DNA from: Choanephora cucurbitarum
Lineage: Eukaryota; Mucoromycota; Mucoromycetes; Mucorales; Choanephoraceae
Direction of reading: 5' to 3'
NCBI GenBank assembly: GCA_025331435.1
Contig: JAIWNI010000057.1
Span: forward strand, 62,001-126,000
DNA length: 64,000 nt
The translations under genes and the position numbers were made by a program. Below, in pieces: positions 23,945 through 34,799 of this stretch. The notes under the pieces were generated by a model, which saw nothing but the letters and a program-made list of their open reading frames with translations, searched no databases and was not told the DNA's origin. Each line of letters opens with the position of its first letter. Position 1 is the first letter of the stretch.

Positions 23945-24780
23945 AATAGAACTATGTTTAGATAGGCAAAGAAAAAACAATGTCGAGATCAGTTAAGGAT
24001 GTTCCAAGTTATAGATGTATTAGAAAGTAATGGGATCGACAATGTCTAAGGCTACAGGATTCATAGTGGTTACATGCTGAATATCAAAAAAGAAATATCT
24101 GCATCCATTCTGTTTGACAACCCATCCATGCATCTTTGTCTGTAAGGCATCCGACTGTAGATCATTGACTGTCGACCCATCTTTCTTTCAATGGTACTGT
24201 AAATTACCTTGGAAAGGGAAAAAGGAAGGTTGCTTAGGTCACGCCAACTTGCATTTAGTGTGTATTCGCTCAGAGTCTTTCCTTCTCTCCCCCCTTCTGC
24301 CTCACTTTGTCATTCCCAACTCATACTCAGCTCTTGCTAAGGTGGTAAAATTCAAGTGCCATTCCGGCCCGCAAATTTTGAAATAGATTTTGACATGAGC
24401 GGGATGTCAAAACCTGCTTTTACAATGTGAATCAAATAGATTGATTAAAGACTCCCCTAGTTAAAGAAACTATAAAGTGTTGAGGTTGCTGTCAATAAAT
24501 TATAGCGCATCTTAATTGAAAGGCCAAATAGCGTAGTCCCCAAAGGAAATGAAATAGATGTATTGACTCAATTCACAACCAATTTGGCATTGGAGAAAAC
24601 AGTATTTCATATGCAACACATAAAATGGTTTTTTTGATAAATATGAAACCTTTCGGCATCAATTGAACCAAAATGTCTACCTCAATTACTTGTGTTTCTT
24701 ATTGTATTTATTTTCAGTATTTATTTTCAGTATTTATTTTCAGTATTTATTTTCAGTATTTGTTTCCAGAATTGATTTCA
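23945..24780. other. Divergent intergenic region, eL15 / MFS transporter
   Basis: About 840 bases between eL15 (minus) and the MFS gene (plus). A 90-codon frame at 24114-24386 shows no motif and is probably chance. The last part holds five tandem copies of a 13-mer ending in an intron-acceptor-like TTTTCAG (24705-24769). Confidence 0.5.
24705..24769 (+). repeat. Tandem 13-mer, each copy a splice-acceptor-like motif
   Basis: Four exact copies of TATTTATTTTCAG (24705-24756) and a fifth diverged copy TATTTGTTTCCAG (24757-24769). Each unit carries a U-rich tract plus CAG, as in intron 3' ends. The array is 11 bases upstream of the likely MFS start codon at 24781. It may be a 5'-leader intron with a duplicated acceptor; an upstream donor was not identified with certainty. 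Confidence 0.8.
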
Positions 24781-26274
24781 ATGATTCGAAAAGAAAAGGA
24801 AGAAGAGGAAAGAGTGGAATATGTATCCCTTACTCAATCAGAGGCTGAAAAGAAGCTGGTTCGAAGAATGAACTGGACATTCATGCCGTTTGTCTGTACA
24901 ATTGTGTTTTTTCAAGTGAGTAGCATTATATTTAGGATTAAACGTATTACTTGATTTCTCAAGTCGATTTAGTTTGCCGACAAAGCAATATTAACCTCAC
25001 TCAGTGTCATGCCTCAGTTTTGGGTAGATACTGGTGTTTCCCAAGATGAATATGCTTGGCTAGGATCTTTGTTTTATCTTGGCTTTTTTCTGATGCAGCT
25101 ACCGAACAACTACATGATGCAGAAATTTCCTATTTCAAAATATCTCGGCACTATCCTTGTCTTATGGGGCCTGGTAGTGTTATCAATGGCTTACGCTCGC
25201 AATTTCGTTCAGTTGGCTATCCTGAGAGTGCTCTTGGGCTTTTGTGAAGCAATTACGTATCCTAATATATTCTTGCTCATATCCTCCATGTACAGACGGT
25301 CAGAGCAGGTAATTTGGCTGTCGGTAACACTCATGAGCAATAGCTTTGCCATCATCACTATAGGATTTGTTGTGTTGGGCCTCATGCAGATCCCCTCAAG
25401 CGGTGCTTATTCTTCATGGAAATGGACACTGATCATTTTTGGTTCAATCACATCTGCTTTAGGGTTTCTCTGTTTTTTCTTTCTACCAGATTCGCCTTAT
25501 TCACGCTGGTTTAGGTTGACAGAAGAAGAAAAGCCAATTGTCGAACATCGCATTCGTGACAATGCTGTTGTGCCAACCCAAACAATTTGCTTTCATCAAA
25601 TTCGTGAGGCAGTGAAAGAACCAAGGTTTTATTGTATTTGCTTGATCTCTATTTTTGTCAACTTTCAAAACAGTGCAATCACTACCTTTGCTGGCATCAT
25701 TATACGGGATATGGGGTTTTCAAGTGAGCAGTCTCTTATGTTAACCACTCCAGGTGGGCTCGTTATTATGATTTCCCTGTTTCTTGCAAGTTATATAAGC
25801 AGGAAGAAGAGGGAGATTTGCCTGGTTGCTGTAGGCTGCACCTCTGTTTGTTTGATAAGCGTGATTTGCTTAGCAGCAATCCCTTCTGGCCCTTCTAGAT
25901 TAATAGGAGTGTATCTAAGTTCTGCTACAGTGCCAGTCTACACATTGCTGCAGACCTGCATCTCTAATAATGTATCTGGATACACAAAAAAAATCTTTTA
26001 CACAGGTGCGAACCAAATTGCGTATACTATTGGCTGCTTCATTGGCCCTCTCTTACTTCGTTCTCGCGATGCACCGCGATACTTGCCTGGCATTGGGGTT
26101 TGTATTGGTGCAGATGTAATGGCTATTTTGTTGTTTTTATGTGTTCGATATACACATACGTCTCTGAATAAGAAACGCAATGTGAACCATCGACGCTCAA
26201 ACATAGTGGCATTACCAGAAGAGATACAAGACTTGACGGATACTCAGAATCCACATTTTGTTTACCAACCGTAG
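24781..26274 (+). CDS. MFS transporter, anion:cation symporter (Dal5/allantoate permease-like)
   Basis: Plasma-membrane transporter of about 478 aa with twelve predicted membrane segments. Two exons: 24781-24915 and 24973-26274, with the junction in IVFFQ|FADKAIL. It shows the family pattern: a charged N-terminus ending in KKLVRRMNWTFMPF, the first helix, then YAWLGSLFYLGFFLMQLPNNYMMQ with the loop leading to KYLG, LRVLLGFCEAITYPN, and the mid loop PDSPYSRWFRLTEEEK. Members import allantoate, nicotinate, pantothenate, biotin and similar organic anions; the substrate here is not predictable. An upstream in-frame ATG (24673) would prepend a repeat-encoded peptide and is not preferred. Expression could depend on splicing at the 13-mer array. 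Confidence 0.85.
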
Positions 26275-27196
26275 AATATACAATTTGTTTGTTTCTAAGA
26301 GAGAAAAGAAAAGAGTTGAAAGCAAAATCACACAATAATAAAATATCCAAAAAGAAAAGAGACATATTAGAAGCAATACATCAGTCCAAGTTTTAAGATG
26401 GATTGACTTGATAAAATAGTAGAGACATAGAGATAATCTGATTATTTATCGATTAAAATGCTAGAAGGATTCTAGAACCAAGGTTAAAGATAATGTTTTG
26501 CTGAAGAGACTGAATAACGCCAAACATTTGGATTGCCTTTTGTGCACCTATGGTTCCTTAGACTATGATTTATAGAGACCACAGGAGCCCTCCTCAAGTC
26601 AGACACAGGCACAACTATGCTTTGATCATCAATTATTCTAGCATAAGAATTATTCAAAAATACCAAAAAGTATCTATCCTTCTTTCTAAGAGATGACGGT
26701 TTGTTCTGCAAGTTCATTTTTGAAAGTTTTCAAGCTTTAGTGGCATCCTTTTGGACACTCATAAAAACTTTGAGCAATCAAGCCAATAATTTTGCAACAG
26801 ACGAATGTTTTCAGTTCCCTGAAAATGCCCAGATAACTAGCTGATACTTTTAGTAAGATAGTCAAAACACTCTTTTCGTTCCATACTTCTCCTATCTTTT
26901 AGCCACTCATGCTATGCCTTTTACAGCTGCATAACAATCGCTTTTGCGTTGTAAACCTCGAACTTGAATCGAAATCTAAACGACCGCATATATATCTCGA
27001 TCACTCTCAGCTGCAAACTATTTTTTCTTGTCAGTTCCTCACTCATATACTTATTTTTTGCATGAATTTATTTTGTAAAACGAGGCAATTTTATTGGCTG
27101 AGATAGGTTGACGTCAATCTAGAGTAGAATATTATTGCAAAATATTGGTGCGCGAAATACTTTTTTTTTCTTCTGTTTATTACACAGCAACCAACA
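26275..27196. other. AT-rich spacer before the 538-bp array
   Basis: About 920 bases after the MFS stop. It includes AATAATAAAAT, a likely polyadenylation region, at about 26333. Small frames (26484-26717 minus, 26909-27106 plus) show no motif. Nothing else was recognised. Confidence 0.5.
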
Positions 27197-28805
27197 CATA
27201 CAATACCATCAGCTATGAGTCTTGTGGAATTAGCTCGCTGCCTTCCAACGCGTTGCCAAACGGCAGACAGTGAGCAAGGAAGCAAGCATCTGATGTTTGC
27301 ACTTTGCTAAAGCCTTGCTAGGGAAGCTTCGGCCCCCCTGGTTTGGGTTGGAGATGGTAATCTGTGCTTAGTGCAGTATTGAGCGTGTCTTCTATTCCTT
27401 GCGTCTGATAACAAAAAGGTAAATACTTATGTTTGATAGAGTAGTTTCGGCTTTTTACTGATCAATTCTTTTCTTGTTCTTTCTGTCTGCAAGCACGATT
27501 CGAGCTTTATTTATCAGCTAGCGTGGCTGGTAAAACAGAATGGACTGATGCATCCTCTGTAGGTCTTGTGGAAATATCTAGCCAAGTACTCACCGTATTG
27601 CCAAACGACGAAAAGCTAGAATGGAAGCAAGCGTTAGGAGTGTTTGAGCTAAGCGCGAGTTGCTGGGTGCTTTTCTTCCTGCAGCTTGCGTTATGGAGAT
27701 GGTAATCTGCTCAGGCACCGCATCAGCATAGGAGCATACAATACCATCAGCTATGAGTCTTGTGGAATTAGCTCGCTGCCTTCCAACGCGTTGCCAAACG
27801 GCAGACAGTGAGCAAGGAAGCAAGCATCTGATGTTTGCACTTTGCTAAAGCCTTGCTAGGGAAGCTTCGGCCCCCCTGGTTTGGGTTGGAGATGGTAATC
27901 TGTGCTTAGTGCAGTATTGAGCGTGTCTTCTATTCCTTGCGTCTGATAACAAAAAGGTAAATACTTATGTTTGATAGAGTAGTTTCGGCTTTTTACTGAT
28001 CAATTCTTTTCTTGTTCTTTCTGTCTGCAAGCACGATTCGAGCTTTATTTATCAGCTAGCGTGGCTGGTAAAACAGAATGGACTGATGCATCCTCTGTAG
28101 GTCTTGTGGAAATATCTAGCCAAGTACTCACCGTATTGCCAAACGACGAAAAGCTAGAATGGAAGCAAGCGTTAGGAGTGTTTGAGCTAAGCGCGAGTTG
28201 CTGGGTGCTTTTCTTCCTGCAGCTTGCGTTATGGAGATGGTAATCTGCTCAGGCACCGCATCAGCATAGGAGCATACAATACCATCAGCTATGAGTCTTG
28301 TGGAATTAGCTCGCTGCCTTCCAACGCGTTGCCAAACGGCAGACAGTGAGCAAGGAAGCAAGCATCTGATGTTTGCACTTTGCTAAAGCCTTGCTAGGGA
28401 AGCTTCGGCCCCCCTGGTTTGGGTTGGAGATGGTAATCTGTGCTTAGTGCAGTATTGAGCGTGTCTTCTATTCCTTGCGTCTGATAACAAAAAGGTAAAT
28501 ACTTATGTTTGATAGAGTAGTTTCGGCTTTTTACTGATCAATTCTTTTCTTGTTCTTTCTGTCTGCAAGCACGATTCGAGCTTTATTTATCAGCTAGCGT
28601 GGCTGGTAAAACAGAATGGACTGATGCATCCTCTGTAGGTCTTGTGGAAATATCTAGCCAAGTACTCACCGTATTGCCAAACGACGAAAAGCTAGAATGG
28701 AAGCAAGCGTTAGGAGTGTTTGAGCTAAGCGCGAGTTGCTGGGTGCTTTTCTTCCTGCAGCTTGCGTTATGGAGATGGTAATCTGCTCAGGCACCGCATC
28801 AGTAT
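27197..28805 (+). repeat. Tandem array: three 538-bp units, near-perfect copies
   Basis: Matching landmarks recur at exactly 538 bases: CATACAATACC at 27197, 27735 and 28273, and GTGGCTGGTAAAACAG near 27521, 28059 and 28597. I saw no differences between full copies. The array ends near GCACCGCATCAG (about 28802), where copy three departs from the unit (GTATAG rather than CATAGG). Each unit contains two diverged homologous blocks (about 27222-27381 and 27562-27720) sharing TCTTGTGGAA, TTGCCAAACG, GGAAGCAAGC and GGAGATGGTAATCTG, so the unit is itself an ancient dimer plus a unique third part. The array is clearly richer in G and C than its flanks. The 60- and 77-codon frames recur only because the DNA does. 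Confidence 0.95.
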
Positions 28806-29003
28806 AGAAATAAAAGCAAAGCTTTGGTAATCATTGCATTATGACAAAACAATACATGTTTCAGTACAGATTGCATCTATTATATACAACTACCATTTCC
28901 TTGAGCTTTCTACATTTGCAGTTCTATTTTGTGGAATGTGTTTTGGTATTTGTTTAATAGCGTAGTGTTGTGGACGCAAGAAATAAATATGAGAAATAAA
29001 GGA
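28806..29003. other. Spacer between tandem array and next gene
   Basis: About 200 AT-rich bases. They contain the probable 3' end of the minus-strand gene that stops at 29004. No other feature was seen. Confidence 0.4.
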
Positions 29004-31094
29004 TTATACATTATCATTAGCTTTTCTTCTTCTTTTCTCTGATGTTTTAAAGCGGCCTTTTTCTTCAGGTGTTTCAGCACAATTGATCATTGATATGTTA
29101 CTGGTTTCTCTTTCTTCAGTGATGAATGCTCTCTTGAGGGATGACTTCAGATTCTGTTTTTGTCTTTGGCGTTGATTCAATAAAGATGAGTTTTTCTTTA
29201 TAATCAGCTTGAGGCTTAATAAGGCAGACATTAGCGGTAACAGCTTTTCCGGTACTTCTTGGATCGTTTGAGGAATTACCATTTTGCTTGAGCGGGATAT
29301 ACGACAGGTATAGTTGACTGGATTGTCAAGGATATCTATATATAAATCGAGACCTAAAGGAACAAGTAAATGGAAAGGAAACAACATGTCTTTTTTTTTT
29401 TTTTTACATATGTGCACTCACCAAATGTTGTCAATCCAACAACGCTTAAACAGTTTATTAGTTTGCTGTCGTAGTCAACCACTTTGTACATTTGAAGTAA
29501 TATGTCTTTCATTGCTTTAGGACACTTCAAACCTCTTTCATTCATCATGTTTGTGTTGTTGTCAACATGCTTTTCTTCACCCACTCCCATTTCAATGAAT
29601 GCATTCTTTTTGATAATCATATCTTGGCGATGACCCATTTTCTTGTTCTCCATTTTATTGATCGATGCTGGTAAACGTCCCAAATTTTTTCGCTTACTAT
29701 TAGAAGTAGAACATACTTCCCCACTAGAGACAAGTAAGCTAAATTTGAATTCGAATTAATACAGGGACAACATACCGAATGACGTTAATGTCTTCTATTG
29801 TTTCGAGAAGTGTGTCAATCATTATCCAGATGCGATTCTGGTACCATCTTTCGTTGTGAGTTGTTTTGAGTAGGTTATTTTGGTACAGTGGCAAGAGATT
29901 ATCCAAAGTTCTGCAAATCCAATCAAAGTCTGCATGTTCTTCATGATCATAATTCTCATAGAATTGTCTTTTTTTTCTCAACAGTTGTCGTAAATTATTT
30001 GTGTCCTCTACATGCATGAACTGACACAAGTATTCCTCTAAAGTGTCACTGATATCTGGTATTTCTGTAGGCTTAAGCATCCGAATTTCTTCTAGCTGTT
30101 GAGGTGAGAATATATTGTACTTTCTGTATGTCAGATCATCTGGATCAATGACATATGAATGACAAAGGCTATTTTTGATATAAGTATGTTGAATAGATAG
30201 AAAATACATAGGCCGGCATCACTTACTGTTCATAGGCGCATCCCATTCCAAATTCATACAGTTTGTCTTCAACCACAGTTCCATCTGAGAGCGTCCATTT
30301 CTTTTCATCTTGCATCAACTTAAATTTGTTTCTGAATGAGTTTAAAAACTCAATATTCACGTCTTCTTCTTCGTCTTCTTTTTGTTCAGTATTGTTTTGT
30401 ACATCTTCTTCGTCATCCTCTTCTTGCTTAGTGGTGTCTTGAATATCTTCTTCGTTTTCCTATATCAAAAAGTTAGGCTGAAATCTTTTTAGACCTTCAA
30501 TCTATACTTACCGGCTGATTCTGATAAAAGCGATCCACAACTTCCTGTAAACATTTTTTGCATTAATGCTCAATAGAGACATGTTTTTTCTTTCAAAAGA
30601 TTCACCTGCTCTACAACAAAATGATCATCAAAGACATCGTTTTGTTTTTTCCCAAAGCTTCTTGCACCATTTCCAGCGAGTATTGCTCCTGCAATTTTGC
30701 CTTCTTGTAGGGCATTCGACTCTTCTCTTATCAAGGAAGCTGCTCTTTCTTTCTTTTTGTATTGATGAAAAAACTCACGTTTGATTGTTAAGTTTTTATA
30801 ATGCTTAATTTGGGCTTGCGCATATAGAATCAAAGGAGGCATATCTTTATATAGGCTGATCTTTTGAAACGTATTCAACAACAAACTATAGAATTTATTC
30901 GGATCTTCGTCCCAGCTATCTGCGTTTTCGAAGAAATCAGAAATTACTTGCTGAACGCTTGACCAATATTTTGCTTCCAAAAATAATATGTTTGGCAAGC
31001 GAAGGACTTCTCGCATTTTTTTCGGAATAGTAAAAGAGCCCTTTAAAGAGTTTAGTAGAGGTTTCTTGGTACTCTTTTTCATGTCCGTAGTCAT
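29004..31094 (-). CDS. Multi-exon protein, probable Mucoromycota-specific family, unknown function
   Basis: Start ATG at 31094 (MTTDMKKSTKKPLL). Several exons in sequence: 31094 to about 30600, about 30460-30233, about 30175-29778, about 29725-29420 and about 29350-29004. The N-terminal part is helical and basic (YKKKERAASLIREESNALQ, GARSFGKKQNDVFDDHF). A Glu/Asp-rich linker follows (about 30450-30360). The central block has WTLSDGTVVEDKLYEFGMGC, SYVIDPDD and YNIFSPQQLEEIRML, then WYQNRIWIMIDTLLETIEDI. The C-terminal block contains SGEVCSTSNSKRKNLGRLP and KKMGHRQDMIIKKNAFIEMG. From memory, this WTLS-VED / SYVIDPDD / RKN-GR / GHRQDMI pattern recurs in many mucoralean hypothetical proteins and is not known in Dikarya. 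I assign no function. It sits between a tandem array and a transposon, as expansion-prone families often do. Confidence 0.65.
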
Positions 31095-31514
31095 TTTTTT
31101 TTGTTAGAGAAGTAGAAGGAAAAAATACGAGATACGAAATTAGGCTACTGATAAAGCTTTTGAACATCAAAACGCGGCCTTCTAAAATTGATTCCTTCAT
31201 GCACTTTTTCATCAAAACAATTCGCTTTATGTTGCTTTATATAAGATACATCTTTCTGTTTATTGAAATAAATACTTAGCAGCAGTATCAATAACATCGT
31301 ATCACATGTACATAAAAAAAAAGCCAAAAGCTGTCTTGCTTTTGTTAACCTGGCCCTTCTCCTTCATGTACTTGCGCAAGTCACATCAAATTAGAGTAAT
31401 CCAGTCGCATGAAGAGCGGAATGTAAAAAATGGCCCTCTTTCGTTATTTTATGTATTCGGTGTACTCCCATTCTCTCTCTCTCTTTTCCCCTTCGTGTAT
31501 GCGCGTTTAGAATA
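31095..31514. other. Spacer between gene and TIR element
   Basis: About 420 bases holding the upstream region of the minus-strand gene. It ends at the TA dinucleotide (31513-31514) where the TIR element begins. Small frames show no recognisable motif. Confidence 0.4.
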
Positions 31515-32171
31515 CAGTACTTCCACTGTCAATTGGACACTTTCTTGAAAACATTGGTCTCTTTTTTGAGAAAATTTGGTCTCTTTTTTGAGCTCCATTT
31601 GATCATTTGTTTGAAACCCAATTGGTCCCTTTTTGTAAATGTTGTTTATGTGGCCACTTTTTTAAAAAGAAATAAAAAGGCTGAATTATATTTTTGAGGT
31701 GAACAGTAGGTAACGCTTCACTGGCCTTTGTGATTTTTGAAGTAAGGGCCTTTATGTCACGAAGCTTACAATGATTTGGGTCTAAAATTTAAACTTTAGG
31801 AGGTAGCATTCCAGCTCAAAAAACTTTTGACAAGCCAATCATAAAACAACTCTCCTACGAAACTAATTAGAATTTTGAGTAAACAGGAATTTGTCGTTGG
31901 TTGTCACTGGAGTGGGATTGATTAAGGGGGAATATTCATAAGTTAAAGAGAAATTCATTTGAGTGCGTTTTTGTTTTTGTTGAGTAAATGCAAGCTATTG
32001 CTTTTTTTTGTCAGATTATAAAGGATTTAGCATAAACTATGCTGATATTGTCAAATAGAACTTGCTGTGAAGGAGTTAGAGGGAAAAGTACTAGGTATTG
32101 CCATAAAGGACCCAACTAGAACAGCAATTTAAGCTGAACAGCACCTCGACTCACCCAATATGAGCTGAACG
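31515..32171 (+). repeat. Left terminal inverted repeat of the TIR element
   Basis: About 657 bases matching the reverse complement of 36461-37116 essentially throughout. The outer 120 bases hold repeated TTGGTCTCTTTTTTGAG-like motifs (two full, about 31555-31595, and a diverged TTGGTCCCTTTTTG near 31622), good candidates for transposase binding. Similarity breaks at GAGCTGAACGG (about 32171). Confidence 0.9.
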
Positions 32172-32732
32172 GCACACCGAATTCCGAGCTCGTTGTATTT
32201 TTGTCCTGTGCGATAAAACACTGTCAATGGTTACAGGATCATGGTTTGTTAGAAAATGAGACAGGAAAAAGAAAAGGGTGATTTAATACGGAATTATACA
32301 AGGTTGATCACCATACAAAGTAAAAAAAAAAAAAAGGTAAAAAATGATGGAATCTGTGATGATCCGCCATAATAAAGCTCTTACTTTACCTTCTATATAA
32401 AACTATCACACACTTCTTTAACATCGGAATAATAATTATGAAACTTGACCCTGACAAGTTACTAAGAAAAGAATTTATAAATCTGAAATTGAATATTTAA
32501 AATGATTATCTAAACATAATTGTGTATCTTTATAAACACATCTAAAATAACTATCAAACATACAACACTACATATTCAACTGATACAATATATACACTAC
32601 TTTATTATACAAGATATAACAACTCTACAACATACAACAACGTACAACAACAATTACAAGAAAAACTATTTCAATCTAGATTCGACTCAGATATTTCAGT
32701 AATACAGAATTTTCATAATCAGACAAGGAAAC

Positions 32733-33306
32733 TGTAACAATGTGCGGTAATATAACTCATACCAAGTCACTTACTCCGATTATCAAACATCTATAAATAC
32801 TCCCCCTTTTTTTCATTCAATAAACAGAATCTCATCTTTTATCAAACTTTCTATACAAAAGCTAGTCTTTGCAAAGTAATATATAAGCTTACTGGAATAC
32901 AACTCTAAAGATATATAAATCTAAAAACAGAGGAATCATCCATAAGAAACCCTTATATATAAGCAATAGAAACTATCTATCAGGAATTACTCTAATAAAA
33001 GGGACTTATCCTATAGAAACTAGATATTTGAGTTATTCTAACCTAGTGTTCAGAAACTATCGAAAATCTACATTAAAGAACTAGAGTTACTCTTTATTAC
33101 TCAGAGAGACTATCTATTCTTATTATTATTATTGAACAGACGTTATCGAGACAATTATTGACTTGAGTTAGTCTTTCTTTATATTCTTATTGCATACTTT
33201 GACTGCGAGAGTTATTCTCTGAATCATCAGACGGAACTATCTCCAATTCTAAGACTTAGCTCTTTTATTCTTATTAAACTACTCATAAATCAGTTCGCTA
33301 CTCACA
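32733..33306 (+). repeat. Possible LTR remnant inside the TIR element
   Basis: A 574-base stretch runs from TGTAACAATG to CTACTCACA, i.e. TGT...ACA ends. It has TATAAATACTCCCCC (about 32791) and AATAAACAG (about 32820), and is followed four bases later by TGGTGCTCATTGC, which could be a tRNA primer-binding site. A second TATAAATACTC / AATAAACG pair lies at about 33511-33575. There is no second LTR, gag-pol domain or target duplication, so this is tentative. Confidence 0.3.
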
Positions 33307-33694
33307 GCGTGGTGCTCATTGCAAACTATAAATCAAACCTTTCAAATATAAACCCAGATATTACAAAACCCTTAATGTTTCCAATTCAAGAACTCAATAC
33401 AAACAACAATAGCTGTCAAACTACATATAAAGAAATTAGATCCAGGATTGATTACTCCTACAATTACTCTCAGCTTGAAATCAAGGATAAACCATTCCTA
33501 AATCCTTTAGTATAAATACTCTTGTAAAAATCAGAATAGATAGAACTCTCTCTCACTTTTATTTTCTAAATAAACGTATAACCCGTTTCAAAGTACTTCC
33601 TCTTTGACTCTTCTATTTTTTCTATCTATCATATATACAAACTTCACAGAATCCGAGAGTGATTGCAATGCTGCAATTGTTTATTGTTGCTGTT

Positions 33695-33817
33695 CACAAC
33701 GGGAAATTTTAGCTGGGATTTTATTTTTTAAAAAAAGTAAGAAACCTGAACTTTTTCGTAAGAAAGCTGAACTTTTCGTAAGAAACCTGAAAAATTGGCG
33801 GAGAATTTCCCGTTGTG
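33695..33817. mobile_element. Small TIR element (MITE-like), 123 bp, nested in the larger element
   Basis: Fourteen-base inverted ends: CACAACGGGAAATT at 33695-33708 and AATTTCCCGTTGTG at 33804-33817. The interior carries three tandem copies of a roughly 20-base motif, GTAAGAAACCTGAAC-like (about 33737-33795). No convincing target-site duplication was found, so identity as a MITE rests on the termini. Confidence 0.55.
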
Positions 33818-34082
33818 CGTTGTTGAGGCTGTGGTTGCTGTTATAGTTTTTGCCCGTAAAAAAAATCACTGTCGCGATCGACGTACTGGTGCCTTGCGAC
33901 ATGCGAAGGCCTTGCAACCATCCCCTTTTAGCAAGGCTTGCCTGGAAAAAGACTCAAACCTGTGGCCATGATATACGACAACGAACAGATCATGGGAAGA
34001 GACCTAGATAAACATAAAAAAAAGGGCGTGAGAATGATGCTCATTATCAAATAAGCCATGATTTTACGATATAAAGCCAAAA

Positions 34083-34799
34083 AGGTCTTGGGGTGACGTC
34101 GTAAGTCCAGCATAGTCAATCACGACCAGCCTTATAGGATGTACAGCTGTCTTTGCATACGCGATTAGATCTAAAAAATAAAAAAATTCACTGTGAGTTA
34201 CAATGTTGTAGGTAATCAAGCTGTTTTTTACCTTGCATGTCGCCATAAGCATGGCGGATTTCCTTGCTCAGAGTGCTACGTTCCAAGTCTCGTTCCAGAA
34301 GAGGCGAATTGGCAGCGCAAATGGGGGTCACGTAGACTTTGCTGCACTGGCAGGGGTCCACCAATATAGCCGTCATATCCTCTAATAAACGCAGGCGTAC
34401 CGACTTGGATTCGTTGGTATGGCTTTTGCGAGCGTATCCTATTGTCTTGCACTCGCCAGTTTTGACGCTCTCGATGAACATGTGCTTGTTAAACAAATTC
34501 GCTGCTACCTGACCTGATCAAGTTAAAAAAAATAAGATACCAAGTCATGCTGATTTTTACCTTTTGCACCTACCTTGTCTCTCTGGCACCAGAAACCACA
34601 TACTTCGCACGAGCATCTGCTTGTCATTTGTTCGTTTTCGTTTAGTCAACCTGGCCGCCGATAGAAGGTCATTTAACCATTGGGAAAATGTTGACATTGG
34701 TACCGTGGTAACGCCTGGGATGAATCTGGCAACAATGTCGCGGATCGATTTGTTGCTGATATTGTCAAATTTCTGATGTTGTGATATTTGCAGGCTCAA
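34083..34799 (-). pseudogene. Serine-recombinase-like gene fragment carried by the TIR element
   Basis: Three exons join in frame: to about 34570, about 34515-34224, and about 34171-34083, giving about 205 aa. The N-terminal half (RDIVARFIPGVTTVPMSTF, SQWLNDLLSAARLTKRKR) is basic and helical. The second half reads CKTIGYARKSHTNESKSVR, RLRLLEDMTAIL, KVYVTPICAANSP, RDLE, then DLIAYAKTAVHPIRLVVIDY with AGL. That order (YxRxS, an LL helix, a beta strand, a helix, then a strand ending D-x-x-GL) follows the fold of resolvase/IS607 serine recombinases, but the LDRLGR arginines are replaced. No ATG starts the frame (it opens through TTG upstream), so an exon is missing or the gene is broken. From memory, similar GYxRKS proteins recur in Mucorales. 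Function unproven. Confidence 0.5.

Noticed and set aside
23306..23965. 219-codon plus-strand frame over eL15
   Set aside because: Antisense shadow of the eL15 gene; no domain and Thr/Val-rich composition typical of such shadows.
27523..28781. Identical 60-codon frames repeated three times in the 538-bp array
   Set aside because: Recur because the DNA unit is duplicated exactly; no motif, no splice or promoter context.
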